From Flavobacterium sp. 245 (GTDB lineage: Bacteria > Bacteroidota > Bacteroidia > Flavobacteriales > Flavobacteriaceae): a stretch of 64,000 bases of DNA. The stretch lies in contig NZ_SNXB01000001.1 of NCBI RefSeq assembly GCF_004362055.1, forward strand, positions 558,001 through 622,000. The letters are read 5' to 3'. The position numbers and the translations under genes are program-made. This document shows, in pieces, positions 35,813 to 44,158 of the stretch (its first letter is position 1; each line of letters starts with the position of its first letter). The notes below the pieces were generated by a model. That model saw nothing but the letters and a program-made list of their open reading frames with translations. It was not told where the DNA came from and did no database searches.

Positions 35813-36217
35813 ATGGAAAAAGAAAATGTACCTCAGCACGATGGAAATTTAAGCAAAAAGAACCTCAAAGAATTGGTTTATGCTACCGATGAAAACGGCA
35901 ATTATACAACCGCTTTAAGTACAGGCTGGGAACCAAAAGCCATTGCCCTTTCGAACGCGATTGACGATATAAAAGAACGTGCCGAAGAAGCCAGACTAAA
36001 AGTGAAAAACGGAGAAGTGAGCCCAATTTGTTATTATATGGAACTCAATAAAATGGATCTTACGATTCTTTCCGGTTATGTTGATATGTGGAAATGGCGT
36101 GTAAAAAGACATTTTAAACCAACTGTTTTCGCGAAACTAAACGACAAAACTTTACAAAAATATGCCGACGCTTTTGATATTTCAATAGCCGAATTAAAAA
36201 ACTTTAAAACAGATTAA
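35813..36217 (+). CDS. Conserved-looking protein of unknown function in pigment cluster
   Basis: 134 aa, no signal peptide or membrane segment. Features are a central helical stretch rich in Glu/Lys (AIDDIKERAEEARLKVKNGE), YMELNKMDLTILSGYVDMWKWRVKRHFKP, and a C-terminal helix-turn pattern (LQKYADAFDISIAELKNF). I do not recognise the family. Its stop shares a base with the next ATG, so it is translated together with the BtrH-like protein and may work with it. Confidence 0.8.
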   Translation: MEKENVPQHDGNLSKKNLKELVYATDENGNYTTALSTGWEPKAIALSNAIDDIKERAEEARLKVKNGEVSPICYYMELNKMDLTILSGYVDMWKWRVKRHFKPTVFAKLNDKTLQKYADAFDISIAELKNFKTD

Positions 36218-37215
36218 TGCAAGTTACTTTTACACACCATCAATCTGCTCATTGTGAAAATGGAGTAGCTTCAAATTTGCTAAAAAACAGCGGACTGAAC
36301 ATCAGCGAACCGATGGTTTTCGGAATTGGTTCCGGCCTTTTGTTCGTGTATTTGCCTTTTATAAAGGTAAATCACGCGCCAGCCATTAGTTACAGAACTT
36401 TGCCCGGACAGATTTTTAATAAAGTCGCTAGCCGTTTAAATCTTAAAATAAAAAGACAAAAATTTTCATCTGTTTCAAATGCCACTCAGGCTTTAGACGA
36501 AAATTTAAAAAATAATATTCCAACCGGATTACAAGTTGGCGTTTACAACCTTACTTATTTTCCGGATGAATACCGTTTTCATTTCAACGCACACAATTTA
36601 GTCGTTTACGGAAAAACCGAAACCGATTATTTGATCAGCGATCCTGTTATGGAAACTGTTACAACTTTAACGCATAATGAACTAGAGAAAGTACGTTTTG
36701 CCAAAGGTGCTTTTGCACCAAGAGGCCAAATGTATTATCCAATTCAGGTTTCGAGTCAAGTTGATTTTAAAAGTGCGATCATCAAGGGAATCAAAGATAC
36801 GTGTCGCACTATGCTGGCACCAATGCCAATTGTGGGAGTACGCGGTATCAGATTAGTTTCCCGCCGAATCAGAAAATGGCCTTCAAAACATGGTGTCAGA
36901 AAAGCCAATCATTATCTGGCGCAAATGGTGCGCATGCAGGAAGAAATTGGAACCGGAGGCGGTGGTTTCCGATTTATTTATGCCGCATTTTTACAAGAGG
37001 CTTCGGTTATTTTGGGTAATGAAGAATTGAAAAATCTTTCGAAAGAAATGACACAGATTGGAGATTCCTGGCGGGATTTTGCTGTAGAAGCTTCCCGAAT
37101 TTATAAAAACAGAAGTGCCAAAGAAGACGCTTACAACGCCATCGCCGATGAACTTTTGAGCATCGCCAATCGCGAAGAAATCTTTTTCAAAAAACTAAAA
37201 AAAGCAATCAGCTAA
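36217..37215 (+). CDS. BtrH-like acyltransferase domain protein
   Basis: 332 aa. The N-terminal half matches the BtrH N-terminal domain: HCENGVASNLL with His12/Cys13, GIGSGLLFVYLPF, RTLPGQI and HFNAHNLVVYGK. BtrH in butirosin synthesis transfers an acyl group from an ACP to the acceptor amine. By analogy this one could transfer the polyene acyl chain from ACP to a hydroxyl, perhaps the resorcinol ester bond; that step is inferred. The C-terminal half (DUF4872-like) is helical. Followed 7 bp later by an ABC transporter. Confidence 0.8.
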   Translation: MQVTFTHHQSAHCENGVASNLLKNSGLNISEPMVFGIGSGLLFVYLPFIKVNHAPAISYRTLPGQIFNKVASRLNLKIKRQKFSSVSNATQALDENLKNNIPTGLQVGVYNLTYFPDEYRFHFNAHNLVVYGKTETDYLISDPVMETVTTLTHNELEKVRFAKGAFAPRGQMYYPIQVSSQVDFKSAIIKGIKDTCRTMLAPMPIVGVRGIRLVSRRIRKWPSKHGVRKANHYLAQMVRMQEEIGTGGGGFRFIYAAFLQEASVILGNEELKNLSKEMTQIGDSWRDFAVEASRIYKNRSAKEDAYNAIADELLSIANREEIFFKKLKKAIS

Positions 37216-37222
37216 CTATATT

Positions 37223-37975
37223 TTGAATTCCATTATAAAAATAGAATCCCTTTCGAAAAAGTACAAAGACGCAGAAATGTTTTCTTTGAACGACGTTTCG
37301 CTGGACATAAATGAAGGTCAGATTTTTGGTTTATTAGGACCAAATGGCGCTGGAAAAACCACTTTAATTTCCATGCTTTGCGGATTGATCAAACCAACTT
37401 CAGGACATTTTACCATTAATGATCTGGATTATTCGCATCATTCCTCCAAAATCAAAAAAATCATTGGCGTTGTTCCTCAGGAATATGCCCTTTATCCAAC
37501 TTTGACGGCGCGCGAAAATCTGCATTATTTTGGAAGTATGTACGGTTTGAAAGGTTCCGATTTAAAAGACAAAGTAATCGAAACTTTAGATCTTTTGGGA
37601 CTTTTAAAATTCGCCGACAAACGCATTGAAACCTTTTCGGGCGGAATGAAACGAAGAGTCAATTTGATTGCCGGAATTCTGCACAATCCGAAAGTTTTGT
37701 TTTTGGATGAACCAACCGTTGGTGTTGATGTACAATCTAAAAACGCTATTTTGGATTATTTGAAAGTGTTAAACCAAAACGGAACAACTATTATTTATAC
37801 CTCCCATCATTTGGCGGAAGCCGAAGATTTCTGCGACACGATTGCCATTTTGGACCAAGGCCGAATTTACGCCCAAGGCACGCCGTCAACTTTGATTGCG
37901 TCTGTTGAAGAAGCCAGAAATCTCGAGGAAGTTTTTATTTCATTAACCGGTAAAGACTTTAGAGATGCTATATAA
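37223..37975 (+). CDS. ABC transporter ATP-binding protein
   Basis: 250 aa with Walker A GPNGAGKTT (about 39-47), the signature FSGGMKRR, Walker B VLFLDEP and switch His (TSHH). Start is TTG at 37223; no ATG lies near enough to keep the first beta strand (IIKIESLSKKY), so a TTG start is supported. It overlaps the permease gene by 11 nt. The pair probably exports pigment or a lipid intermediate. Confidence 0.92.
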   Translation: MNSIIKIESLSKKYKDAEMFSLNDVSLDINEGQIFGLLGPNGAGKTTLISMLCGLIKPTSGHFTINDLDYSHHSSKIKKIIGVVPQEYALYPTLTARENLHYFGSMYGLKGSDLKDKVIETLDLLGLLKFADKRIETFSGGMKRRVNLIAGILHNPKVLFLDEPTVGVDVQSKNAILDYLKVLNQNGTTIIYTSHHLAEAEDFCDTIAILDQGRIYAQGTPSTLIASVEEARNLEEVFISLTGKDFRDAI

Positions 37976-39248
37976 AATTTGGATGTCCATAGTAAAAGAA
38001 TTTCTACTGCTTAAACGTGATTTAGGCGGTTTGATCATTCTTTTCATCATGCCTTTGATATTGGTAATCACGGTTACTATCATTCAGGATAGCACCTTTA
38101 AAACGGTAAGCGACAATAAAATTCAGATTTTATTGGTAGATAAAGACAAAGGTTCGGTTTCAAAAACCGTTTTTGATAATCTGCAAAAGAACAATGCATT
38201 CGATATTATAACACAAATCGATAATCAGCCCATTACGGAAGAAATTGCCAAAGAAAATGTATACAAAGGAAAATTCAAACTGGCGATTGTAATTCCGAAA
38301 GATTTGAGTGTCGATTTACAAGCCAAAGTAGATCAGAATGTACAAAATATTGTGAGCAAAATGGGTTTTACAGATTCTGTTGCCGAACCAAAAACTTCAA
38401 AAGTTTTACAGCAAAAAGAAGTTAAATTGTATTTTGATCCGGCTGTTCAAATGAGTTTCAAAACTTCGGTAATGAATGCCATTGACAAAATGATTTCGCA
38501 GATTGAAACGAAATCTATTTACACCACTTTTCAAAATCAATTAGGAGAAGAAAATACACAATTCGATCAAAAGAGTTTTATCACTTTTAAAGAGATTATC
38601 CCACGAATAAACAACAAAGAAGTATTGCCCAATTCGGTTCAGCACAACGTTCCGGCCTGGACACTTTTTGCGATATTTTTTATTGTGATTCCATTATCCA
38701 TCAATATTGTAAAAGAAAAATCACAAGGAACATTTGTGCGTTTACTGACCAATCCGACTTCGAATTTAATTATCATCATCGGAAAAACCATTACGTATTT
38801 GATCATCTGTATGATTCAGTTTTATATGATGGTTGCGGTGGCGATTTTCCTTTTTCCGCATATTGGTTTGCCATCCTTAAATGTCGAAGGGCATTTATTT
38901 TTAATGAGTGTTGTGGCTTTATTTTCAGGTTTTGGTGCCATTGGTTTCGGAATTTTATTGGGCACTATTGCGAGTACACAGGAACAATCAGCTCCGTTTG
39001 GCGCAACGAGTGTAATCATTTTAGCCGCCGTTGGAGGTGTTTGGGTTCCGGTTTTTGCGATGCCAAAAATCATGCAAATTATCGCCAAATCATCGCCTAT
39101 GAATTGGGGATTAGAAGCTTTTTACGATGTGTTATTGCGCAACGGATCATTCGCCGAAATCATCCCAAAAATAAGTTTGCTATTTTTGTTCTTTATAATC
39201 ACAACTTCCATTGCCTTATTTTATGACAAAAAGAAAAGAACAGTATAA
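37965..39248 (+). CDS. ABC-2 type transporter permease
   Basis: 427 aa. One N-terminal transmembrane helix, a large soluble periplasmic loop (about 45-215), then five C-terminal helices, as in ABC-2 (YhaP/DrrB-like) permeases. It overlaps both the ATPase upstream (11 nt) and the thioesterase downstream (26 nt), so it is in a tightly packed operon. Confidence 0.9.
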   Translation: MLYKIWMSIVKEFLLLKRDLGGLIILFIMPLILVITVTIIQDSTFKTVSDNKIQILLVDKDKGSVSKTVFDNLQKNNAFDIITQIDNQPITEEIAKENVYKGKFKLAIVIPKDLSVDLQAKVDQNVQNIVSKMGFTDSVAEPKTSKVLQQKEVKLYFDPAVQMSFKTSVMNAIDKMISQIETKSIYTTFQNQLGEENTQFDQKSFITFKEIIPRINNKEVLPNSVQHNVPAWTLFAIFFIVIPLSINIVKEKSQGTFVRLLTNPTSNLIIIIGKTITYLIICMIQFYMMVAVAIFLFPHIGLPSLNVEGHLFLMSVVALFSGFGAIGFGILLGTIASTQEQSAPFGATSVIILAAVGGVWVPVFAMPKIMQIIAKSSPMNWGLEAFYDVLLRNGSFAEIIPKISLLFLFFIITTSIALFYDKKKRTV

Positions 39249-39672
39249 CGAAGCCACTTCCCTAACCGTTTCGCACGAAATCAGAATTCGTTTTAACGAA
39301 ACTGATCCGCTTGGAATAGTTTGGCACGGCCATTATATTACCTATTTTGAAGATGGAAGAGAAGCCTTTGGACGAAAACACGGACTTACGTATTTAGATA
39401 TTGGAAATACTGGTTACACCACACCAATTGTAAAATCAAAATGCGAACACAAATTGTCTTTGCGTTACGGCGATGTTGTAACGATTGAAACCACCGTTGT
39501 CGACACACCAGCCGCCAAAATAATTTATCGTTTTAAGATTATCGATGCAAAAGGAGAAGTTGCCTGTACTGGAGAAACCGTTCAGGTATTTTTAGATAAA
39601 GAAGGTAATTTAATGCTGACAAATCCTCCTTTTTATGAGGAATGGAAACGAAAAGTGGGATTGTTGTTATAA
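39223..39672 (+). CDS. Acyl-CoA/ACP thioesterase, 4HBT hotdog family
   Basis: 149 aa. The 4-hydroxybenzoyl-CoA thioesterase-type motif ETDPLGIVWHGHY holds the catalytic Asp and His. It might release or edit acyl-ACP intermediates. ATG 39223 lies inside the end of the permease gene; an earlier in-frame TTG (39211) is unlikely. Confidence 0.88.
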   Translation: MTKRKEQYNEATSLTVSHEIRIRFNETDPLGIVWHGHYITYFEDGREAFGRKHGLTYLDIGNTGYTTPIVKSKCEHKLSLRYGDVVTIETTVVDTPAAKIIYRFKIIDAKGEVACTGETVQVFLDKEGNLMLTNPPFYEEWKRKVGLLL

Positions 39673-39735
39673 ACACGAATTACACCAATTTACACAAATC
39701 AAAAATCTGTGTAAATCCGCTTAAATCCGTGTCAT
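39673..39735. repeat. Imperfect inverted repeat, ACACGAATT / AAATCCGTGT words
   Basis: Left ACACGAATTACACCAATTTACACA and right TGTGTAAATCCGCTTAAATCCGTGT words pair loosely. It occupies the gap between the thioesterase and ketosynthase genes and is related to the CCACGAATT family. Confidence 0.5.
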
Positions 39736-39771
39736 CCGCGTTCCATTTCAGCATTCAATAAAAATCACAAA

Positions 39772-40911
39772 ATGACAAGAGAAGTATATATAAATGAAAC
39801 CAATTGTATCACGCCTTTAGGTTTTGATGTTGACTCCAACATCGAAGCGATTTTGCGTGGCGATTCCGGAATTCAATTGCATCAGGATATTTCTCTGATG
39901 CCGAATCCGTTTTATGCTTCTGTAATTGCTGATGAAAAAATAAAAAGTGCTTTTGAAAAAATTAGCACTGACACCAAATACTCTCGTTTAGAAAAAATGA
40001 TAATTTTGGCTTTAGAGCCGATGATTAAAAATTCCGGAGTTGAATTAAATTTGAAAACCGCTTTTATACTTTCGACTACAAAAGGAAATGTTACGGCTTT
40101 AAGAAATGATTCGGAAGAAAGTTTTCAAAACGCGCATTTAGATGTTTTGGCTCAAAATATTGCCAATTTCTTCGGATTTAAAACAACGCCAATTGTAGTT
40201 TCGAATGCCTGTGTTTCTGGAATTTTAGCGATTTCAGTTGCCAAAAGAATGATTCAGTCGGAGCTTTATGATACCATTTTTGTTGTGGCCGGCGATGAAG
40301 TTTCAGAATTTGTTTTATCTGGTTTTAATGCTTTTCAGGCAATGAGCGATTTGCCTTGTAAACCGTATTCTAAAAACAGGACTGGTGTAAGTTTAGGAGA
40401 AGCAACGGCCGCTGTTTTAGTTTCGGCGGAAGCCAGAAATGCCAAAATAAAAGTAATTGGAGACAGTTCGATAAACGATGCCAATCATATTTCAGGACCT
40501 TCAAGAACAGGCGAAGGTTTGTTTAGAAGTATTCAGAATGCGATGAAAGAAGCAAAAATCAATTCCAATCAAATCGATTATATTTCAGCGCACGGAACCG
40601 CAACTCCGTTTAACGACGAAATGGAAGCCATTGCATTAAATCGTTTGGATTTACAAAACGTTCCGGTCAATAGTTTGAAAGGATTTTACGGTCATACGTT
40701 GGGCGCTTCAGGGTTATTGGAAACGGTTATTGCGATTGAATCTGCAAATCGAAATATTCTTTTTGAATCGAAAGGTTTTGATGAAATCGGCGTAAGCGAA
40801 AAGATTAATGTTATTCAGAAAAATGAAGAGGCAAATATTGAAATATTTTTGAAAACGGCTTCTGGATTTGGGGGTTGTAATACGGCTGTGGTTTTTGAGA
40901 AAATGAAATAA
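39772..40911 (+). CDS. Beta-ketoacyl-ACP synthase
   Basis: 379 aa, with Cys147 (SNACVSGILA), His274 (SAHGTATP) and His308 (KGFYGHTLGASG) intact. Probably an ApeO-like catalytic ketosynthase that pairs with one of the degenerate partners encoded downstream. In the natural order the chain-length-factor-like gene would follow at once, but here a Fic gene starts 1 bp after the stop. Confidence 0.9.
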   Translation: MTREVYINETNCITPLGFDVDSNIEAILRGDSGIQLHQDISLMPNPFYASVIADEKIKSAFEKISTDTKYSRLEKMIILALEPMIKNSGVELNLKTAFILSTTKGNVTALRNDSEESFQNAHLDVLAQNIANFFGFKTTPIVVSNACVSGILAISVAKRMIQSELYDTIFVVAGDEVSEFVLSGFNAFQAMSDLPCKPYSKNRTGVSLGEATAAVLVSAEARNAKIKVIGDSSINDANHISGPSRTGEGLFRSIQNAMKEAKINSNQIDYISAHGTATPFNDEMEAIALNRLDLQNVPVNSLKGFYGHTLGASGLLETVIAIESANRNILFESKGFDEIGVSEKINVIQKNEEANIEIFLKTASGFGGCNTAVVFEKMK

Positions 40912-40912
40912 T

Positions 40913-41494
40913 ATGGAAAATCAAACAAGTTGGACACCATTTCCTGATGATAATTTACTTGGTTTAACTGATAAAGATAAAATCAATGAATTTGAAGCAT
41001 CTGGTATTGCCAAAGCAGAACTTTTTACTTTTGAATTAGAAACTGATGTTGAAATTTCAACAACTCTTATTTTAGAAATTCATAAAATTGCATTTGAACA
41101 ACTTTATGACTGGGCCGGAAAATGGAGAACTACAGAAGTTTCTGTTGGACAACTAATTCCTCCAAAACCTGTAATGGTTTTACAAGCGATGTATCAATTT
41201 CTAGACAACCTCAATTTTAAAATTTCAATTGCTAAAACTTCAAAAGATCAAATTGATTGCTTGGTTTATGCCCATTATGAATTCATAAAAATTCATCCGT
41301 TCAATAATGGAAACGGAAGAACCGGCAGGATTTTGATGAATCTTGTTGCATTAAAATTTGGGTATCAACCTTTGGAATTATATTATAGAGAAGGCGAAAG
41401 CAGAAAATTTTATATTAATGCGATGAAAACTGCAGACAATGGAGATTTTAAAATGTTAACCGAATTAATTAGTGAAGAATTGATCTCCTTTTAA
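40913..41494 (+). CDS. Fic family AMP-transferase-like protein (possible toxin)
   Basis: 193 aa. The Fic motif is HPFNNGNGRTGR, with the catalytic His and phosphate-binding GNGR; the usual Asp/Glu before GNGR is Asn, as I recall for the mobile mystery protein B branch. The upstream flap region is WAGKWRTTEVSVGQ. Fic enzymes transfer AMP or other nucleotide parts to protein hydroxyls. No inhibitory (S/T)xxxE helix is evident in it, but the small opposite-strand ORF next to it carries one. It looks inserted between pigment genes. Confidence 0.88.
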   Translation: MENQTSWTPFPDDNLLGLTDKDKINEFEASGIAKAELFTFELETDVEISTTLILEIHKIAFEQLYDWAGKWRTTEVSVGQLIPPKPVMVLQAMYQFLDNLNFKISIAKTSKDQIDCLVYAHYEFIKIHPFNNGNGRTGRILMNLVALKFGYQPLELYYREGESRKFYINAMKTADNGDFKMLTELISEELISF

Positions 41495-41650
41495 TTCTTT
41501 GTCTTTTAAAATTCCATTTACAATTTTTACGATTTTAGTTTTCGAAACTTGTTGATCTTCTAAGGACATTGTAGAAAATACAGTATCAGCAAGCACTTTT
41601 GACAAAAAGCTTTTCTGTTTTAGTTTCGGATATTTTTCGTAGAATTTCAT
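41465..41650 (-). CDS. Small protein resembling VbhA-type Fic antitoxin
   Basis: 61 aa on the minus strand, overlapping the fic 3' end by 30 bp, tail to tail. It has STMSLED, a near match to the Fic inhibitory motif (S/T)xxxE(G/N), followed by a helix and VNGILKDKEL, like the GEL-type helix of VbhA (about 62 aa). A TAnnTTTG element (41665-41658) lies just before its ATG. Canonical antitoxins lie upstream on the same strand, so the arrangement is unusual. Coding status is supported by promoter, length and motif but not certain. Confidence 0.55.
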   Translation of the reverse strand: MKFYEKYPKLKQKSFLSKVLADTVFSTMSLEDQQVSKTKIVKIVNGILKDKELKGDQFFTN

Positions 41651-41657
41651 ATCTTGA

Positions 41658-41665
41658 CAAAGTTA
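41658..41665 (-). promoter_or_regulatory. -7 promoter element for the small antitoxin-like gene (TAACTTTG)
   Basis: Exact TAnnTTTG on the minus strand, 7 nt before the ATG at 41650; a TTG lies 15 nt further upstream. It implies a near-leaderless transcript. Confidence 0.45.
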
Positions 41666-41674
41666 TAAAAAATA

Positions 41675-42304
41675 ATGACTCAAAATACACACATACAATC
41701 CTACATCACAATCCAAAACAACGAAATTGTTTTGAACGGAACTTCTGTATTCAAAATCGAACCAAGCAATTTTGCTGATTTCTCCAAACTAGCCTATCGT
41801 AGTTTTGACATTCAATATCCGAAGTTTTTCAAAATGGATGCTTTGAGCAAATTGGCTTTTTTAGGTGCTGAATTACTTTTGAGTCCGATTACTTCTTCTG
41901 AGGAAGAAAATAATATTGCTTTGGTTTTGGCCAATAAATCTTCTAGTTTAGATACCGATGTAAAATATCAGGAATCTATTTCTGACAAAGAAAACTATTA
42001 TCCGAGTCCGGCGGTTTTTGTTTATACGCTGCCAAATATTTGTCTGGGCGAAATAAGTATCCGTCATCAGTTGAAAAGCGAGAATTCTTTCTTTATATTT
42101 GATGTTTTCAATACTGAATTTATGTCAAATTATTCGAATATTCTATTAAACTCGGATAAAGCAGATGTAGTGCTTTGCGGTTGGGTAGAATTTTTTAATG
42201 ACGATTACAAAGCGTTTCTTTGCACAATAAGCAAGGAAGCAAACACAAAATATACGAACGAGACTATCAATACATTATATAATAACTCATCATGGAAGCA
42301 TTAA
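41675..42304 (+). CDS. Truncated ketosynthase-like protein, chain-length-factor type
   Basis: 209 aa, about half a ketosynthase. SPAVFVYTLPNICLGEISI followed by ADVVLCGWVEFF matches the N-terminal Ketoacyl-synt_2 type domain of chain length factor proteins. No Cys-His-His set is present. In aryl polyene systems a KS works with such a partner (ApeO with ApeC). It begins 24 bp from the opposite-strand antitoxin-like ORF and overlaps the next ACP gene by 13 nt. Confidence 0.78.
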   Translation: MTQNTHIQSYITIQNNEIVLNGTSVFKIEPSNFADFSKLAYRSFDIQYPKFFKMDALSKLAFLGAELLLSPITSSEEENNIALVLANKSSSLDTDVKYQESISDKENYYPSPAVFVYTLPNICLGEISIRHQLKSENSFFIFDVFNTEFMSNYSNILLNSDKADVVLCGWVEFFNDDYKAFLCTISKEANTKYTNETINTLYNNSSWKH

Positions 42305-42549
42305 AAGAAGAATTAAAAAATAAAATCATAACGACTTTAAACTTAGAAGATATCGCAATCGAAGACATTGCAGATAACGATCCTTTGTTTGGAGACGGTT
42401 TAGGTTTAGACTCGATTGATGCACTTGAATTAATCGTGATTTTAGATAAAGATTACGGAATTAAATTGGTGGATCCGAAAGAAGGAAAATCAATTTTCCA
42501 GTCGATTGAAACTATGGCGGCGTACATTAGCGCTAACAGAACGAAATAA
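42292..42549 (+). CDS. Acyl carrier protein
   Basis: 85 aa acidic protein, phosphopantetheine Ser41 in GLGLDSIDALEL. Second ACP of the cluster, only distantly like the first (31442), which suggests separate carriers for the aryl polyene and other acyl chains. It overlaps the upstream gene by 13 nt. Confidence 0.92.
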   Translation: MEALKEELKNKIITTLNLEDIAIEDIADNDPLFGDGLGLDSIDALELIVILDKDYGIKLVDPKEGKSIFQSIETMAAYISANRTK

Positions 42550-42708
42550 GACTTTCTTAGACTGGCTTAGATTTTTAGACTTCTTAGACAAACACTTTCC
42601 AAAAAATCTAAGAAGTCTAATGTCTAATTTTCTAAGTAAGTCTAATAAAAAAATCTAAGAAGTCTAAGTCTGTCTAAAAATCTAAGAAGTCTAAAATAAA
42701 GTCTAAAA
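42550..42708. repeat. Array of TCTAAGAAGTCTAA words, direct and inverted
   Basis: Three direct copies of TCTAAGAAGTCTAA (42607, 42654, 42681) and one inverted core (42575-42588), plus partial copies. The array fills the gap between the ACP stop and the next ketosynthase ATG almost completely. Confidence 0.85.
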
Positions 42709-43905
42709 ATGAAAGGTGTCGCAATAACCGGAATGGGAATTATCTCTTCGATTGGAAATTCAGTCGAAGAAAATTATATTTCGTTGATCGAAAATAAAAT
42801 TGGCATTTCCAAAATCCAAAATATTCCGACTGTTCATGCCGATGTGATTAAAGTTGGCGAAATCAAAAAAACCAACGAAGAATTGGTTACCGAATTACAG
42901 CTTTCTGAAAATAATAATTTTTCGAGAACAGCTATGATTGGCACTTTGGCAGCGAAACAAGCGGTTGAAAATGCCGGAATCATCTCGATAAACGAATTTA
43001 GAACCGGACTTATTTCGGCTACAAGCGTGGGCGGCATGGATATGACCGAAAAGCATTATTATGATTATTTCGAAAATCCAGATCTTGTAAAATACATTTC
43101 CTGTCATGACGGTGGCGACGTGGCTGAAAAAATTGCTTCAGAATTGGGTTTAAAAGGAATGGTTACGACAATCAGTACGGCCTGTTCATCGGCAGCGAAT
43201 GCGATTATGCTGGGCGCGCGATTGATCAAAACCGGAAAATTAGATCGCGTTATTGTGGGCGGAACCGATGCTTTGGCAAAATTCACCATCAACGGATTTA
43301 AGACTTTGATGATTTTATCTGACGATTACAACAAACCTTTTGACAATACCAGAAAAGGATTGAACCTGGGCGAAGCGGCGGCTTTTTTAGTTTTAGAATC
43401 AGATGAAATGGTTGAAAAATACAACAAAAAAGTACTGGCAAGAGTTTCGGGTTACGGAAATGCAAACGATGCTTTTCATCAAACTGCTTCTTCAGAAAAT
43501 GGCGACGGCGCTTATTTGGCAATGAAAAAAGCTTTTGAAGTTGCAGGTTTAAAGCCTTCTGAAATTGACTATATCAATGTACACGGAACGGCAACTCCCA
43601 ATAATGATTTATCGGAAGGAAGAGCTTTACTTCGCATTTATGAAGATGGAAAAGTGCCCGATTTCAGTTCGACCAAACCTTTTACCGGACATACTTTAGC
43701 AGCCGCTGCCGCGATTGAAGCTGTTTACAGTGTTTTGGCGATTCAGAATAGTGTGGTCTATCCGAATTTGAATTTTGAAGTTCCGATGGACGAGTTTGCA
43801 TTGCAACCTCAAACTTCCCTAAAAATGAAAAATATCGAACACGTTTTATCTAATTCTTTCGGTTTTGGAGGAAATTGTTCCACACTAATATTTTCTAAAA
43901 GCTAA
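42709..43905 (+). CDS. Beta-ketoacyl-ACP synthase
   Basis: 398 aa with Cys159 (STACSSAANAI), His292 (NVHGTATP) and His328 (KPFTGHTLAAAA). Third intact KAS I/II-type enzyme. Starts directly after a repeat array; the ATG is followed at once by the conserved VAITGMG strand. Likely an initiating or extending ketosynthase for the polyene. Confidence 0.9.
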   Translation: MKGVAITGMGIISSIGNSVEENYISLIENKIGISKIQNIPTVHADVIKVGEIKKTNEELVTELQLSENNNFSRTAMIGTLAAKQAVENAGIISINEFRTGLISATSVGGMDMTEKHYYDYFENPDLVKYISCHDGGDVAEKIASELGLKGMVTTISTACSSAANAIMLGARLIKTGKLDRVIVGGTDALAKFTINGFKTLMILSDDYNKPFDNTRKGLNLGEAAAFLVLESDEMVEKYNKKVLARVSGYGNANDAFHQTASSENGDGAYLAMKKAFEVAGLKPSEIDYINVHGTATPNNDLSEGRALLRIYEDGKVPDFSSTKPFTGHTLAAAAAIEAVYSVLAIQNSVVYPNLNFEVPMDEFALQPQTSLKMKNIEHVLSNSFGFGGNCSTLIFSKS

Positions 43906-43981
43906 TGAAATCGTCATGATTCCAATAAAAATCAACTACTTAGGTAAAGTCTGCAATAAAAATTAAAAAGCTTAATTTTAG

Positions 43982-44037
43982 CCACAAATTACACAAATTT
44001 ACACAAATTAATTGGCGGAAATTTGTGTAATTTGTGG
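43982..44037. repeat. Perfect 19-bp inverted repeat, CCACAAATT family
   Basis: CCACAAATTACACAAATTT (43982-44000) and its exact complement (44019-44037), 18-bp loop. Same family as 3581-3630 and 50048-50201. It lies in the 253-bp gap before the degenerate ketosynthase gene. Confidence 0.85.
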
Positions 44038-44158
44038 TTAAAAACTTTTCTAGAAGGTAATAACAAAATCCACTAAAGCGCATAGTTTAAACTTTTTTAA
44101 AACCAATATTAAGAATGACGATTCAATCTTCCTTTAGAAAAACAAATATAATCTTCGT

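Noticed and set aside
42550..42708. Possible CRISPR array
   Set aside because: Copies are 14 bp, unevenly spaced, partly inverted and without unique spacers; no cas genes are nearby.
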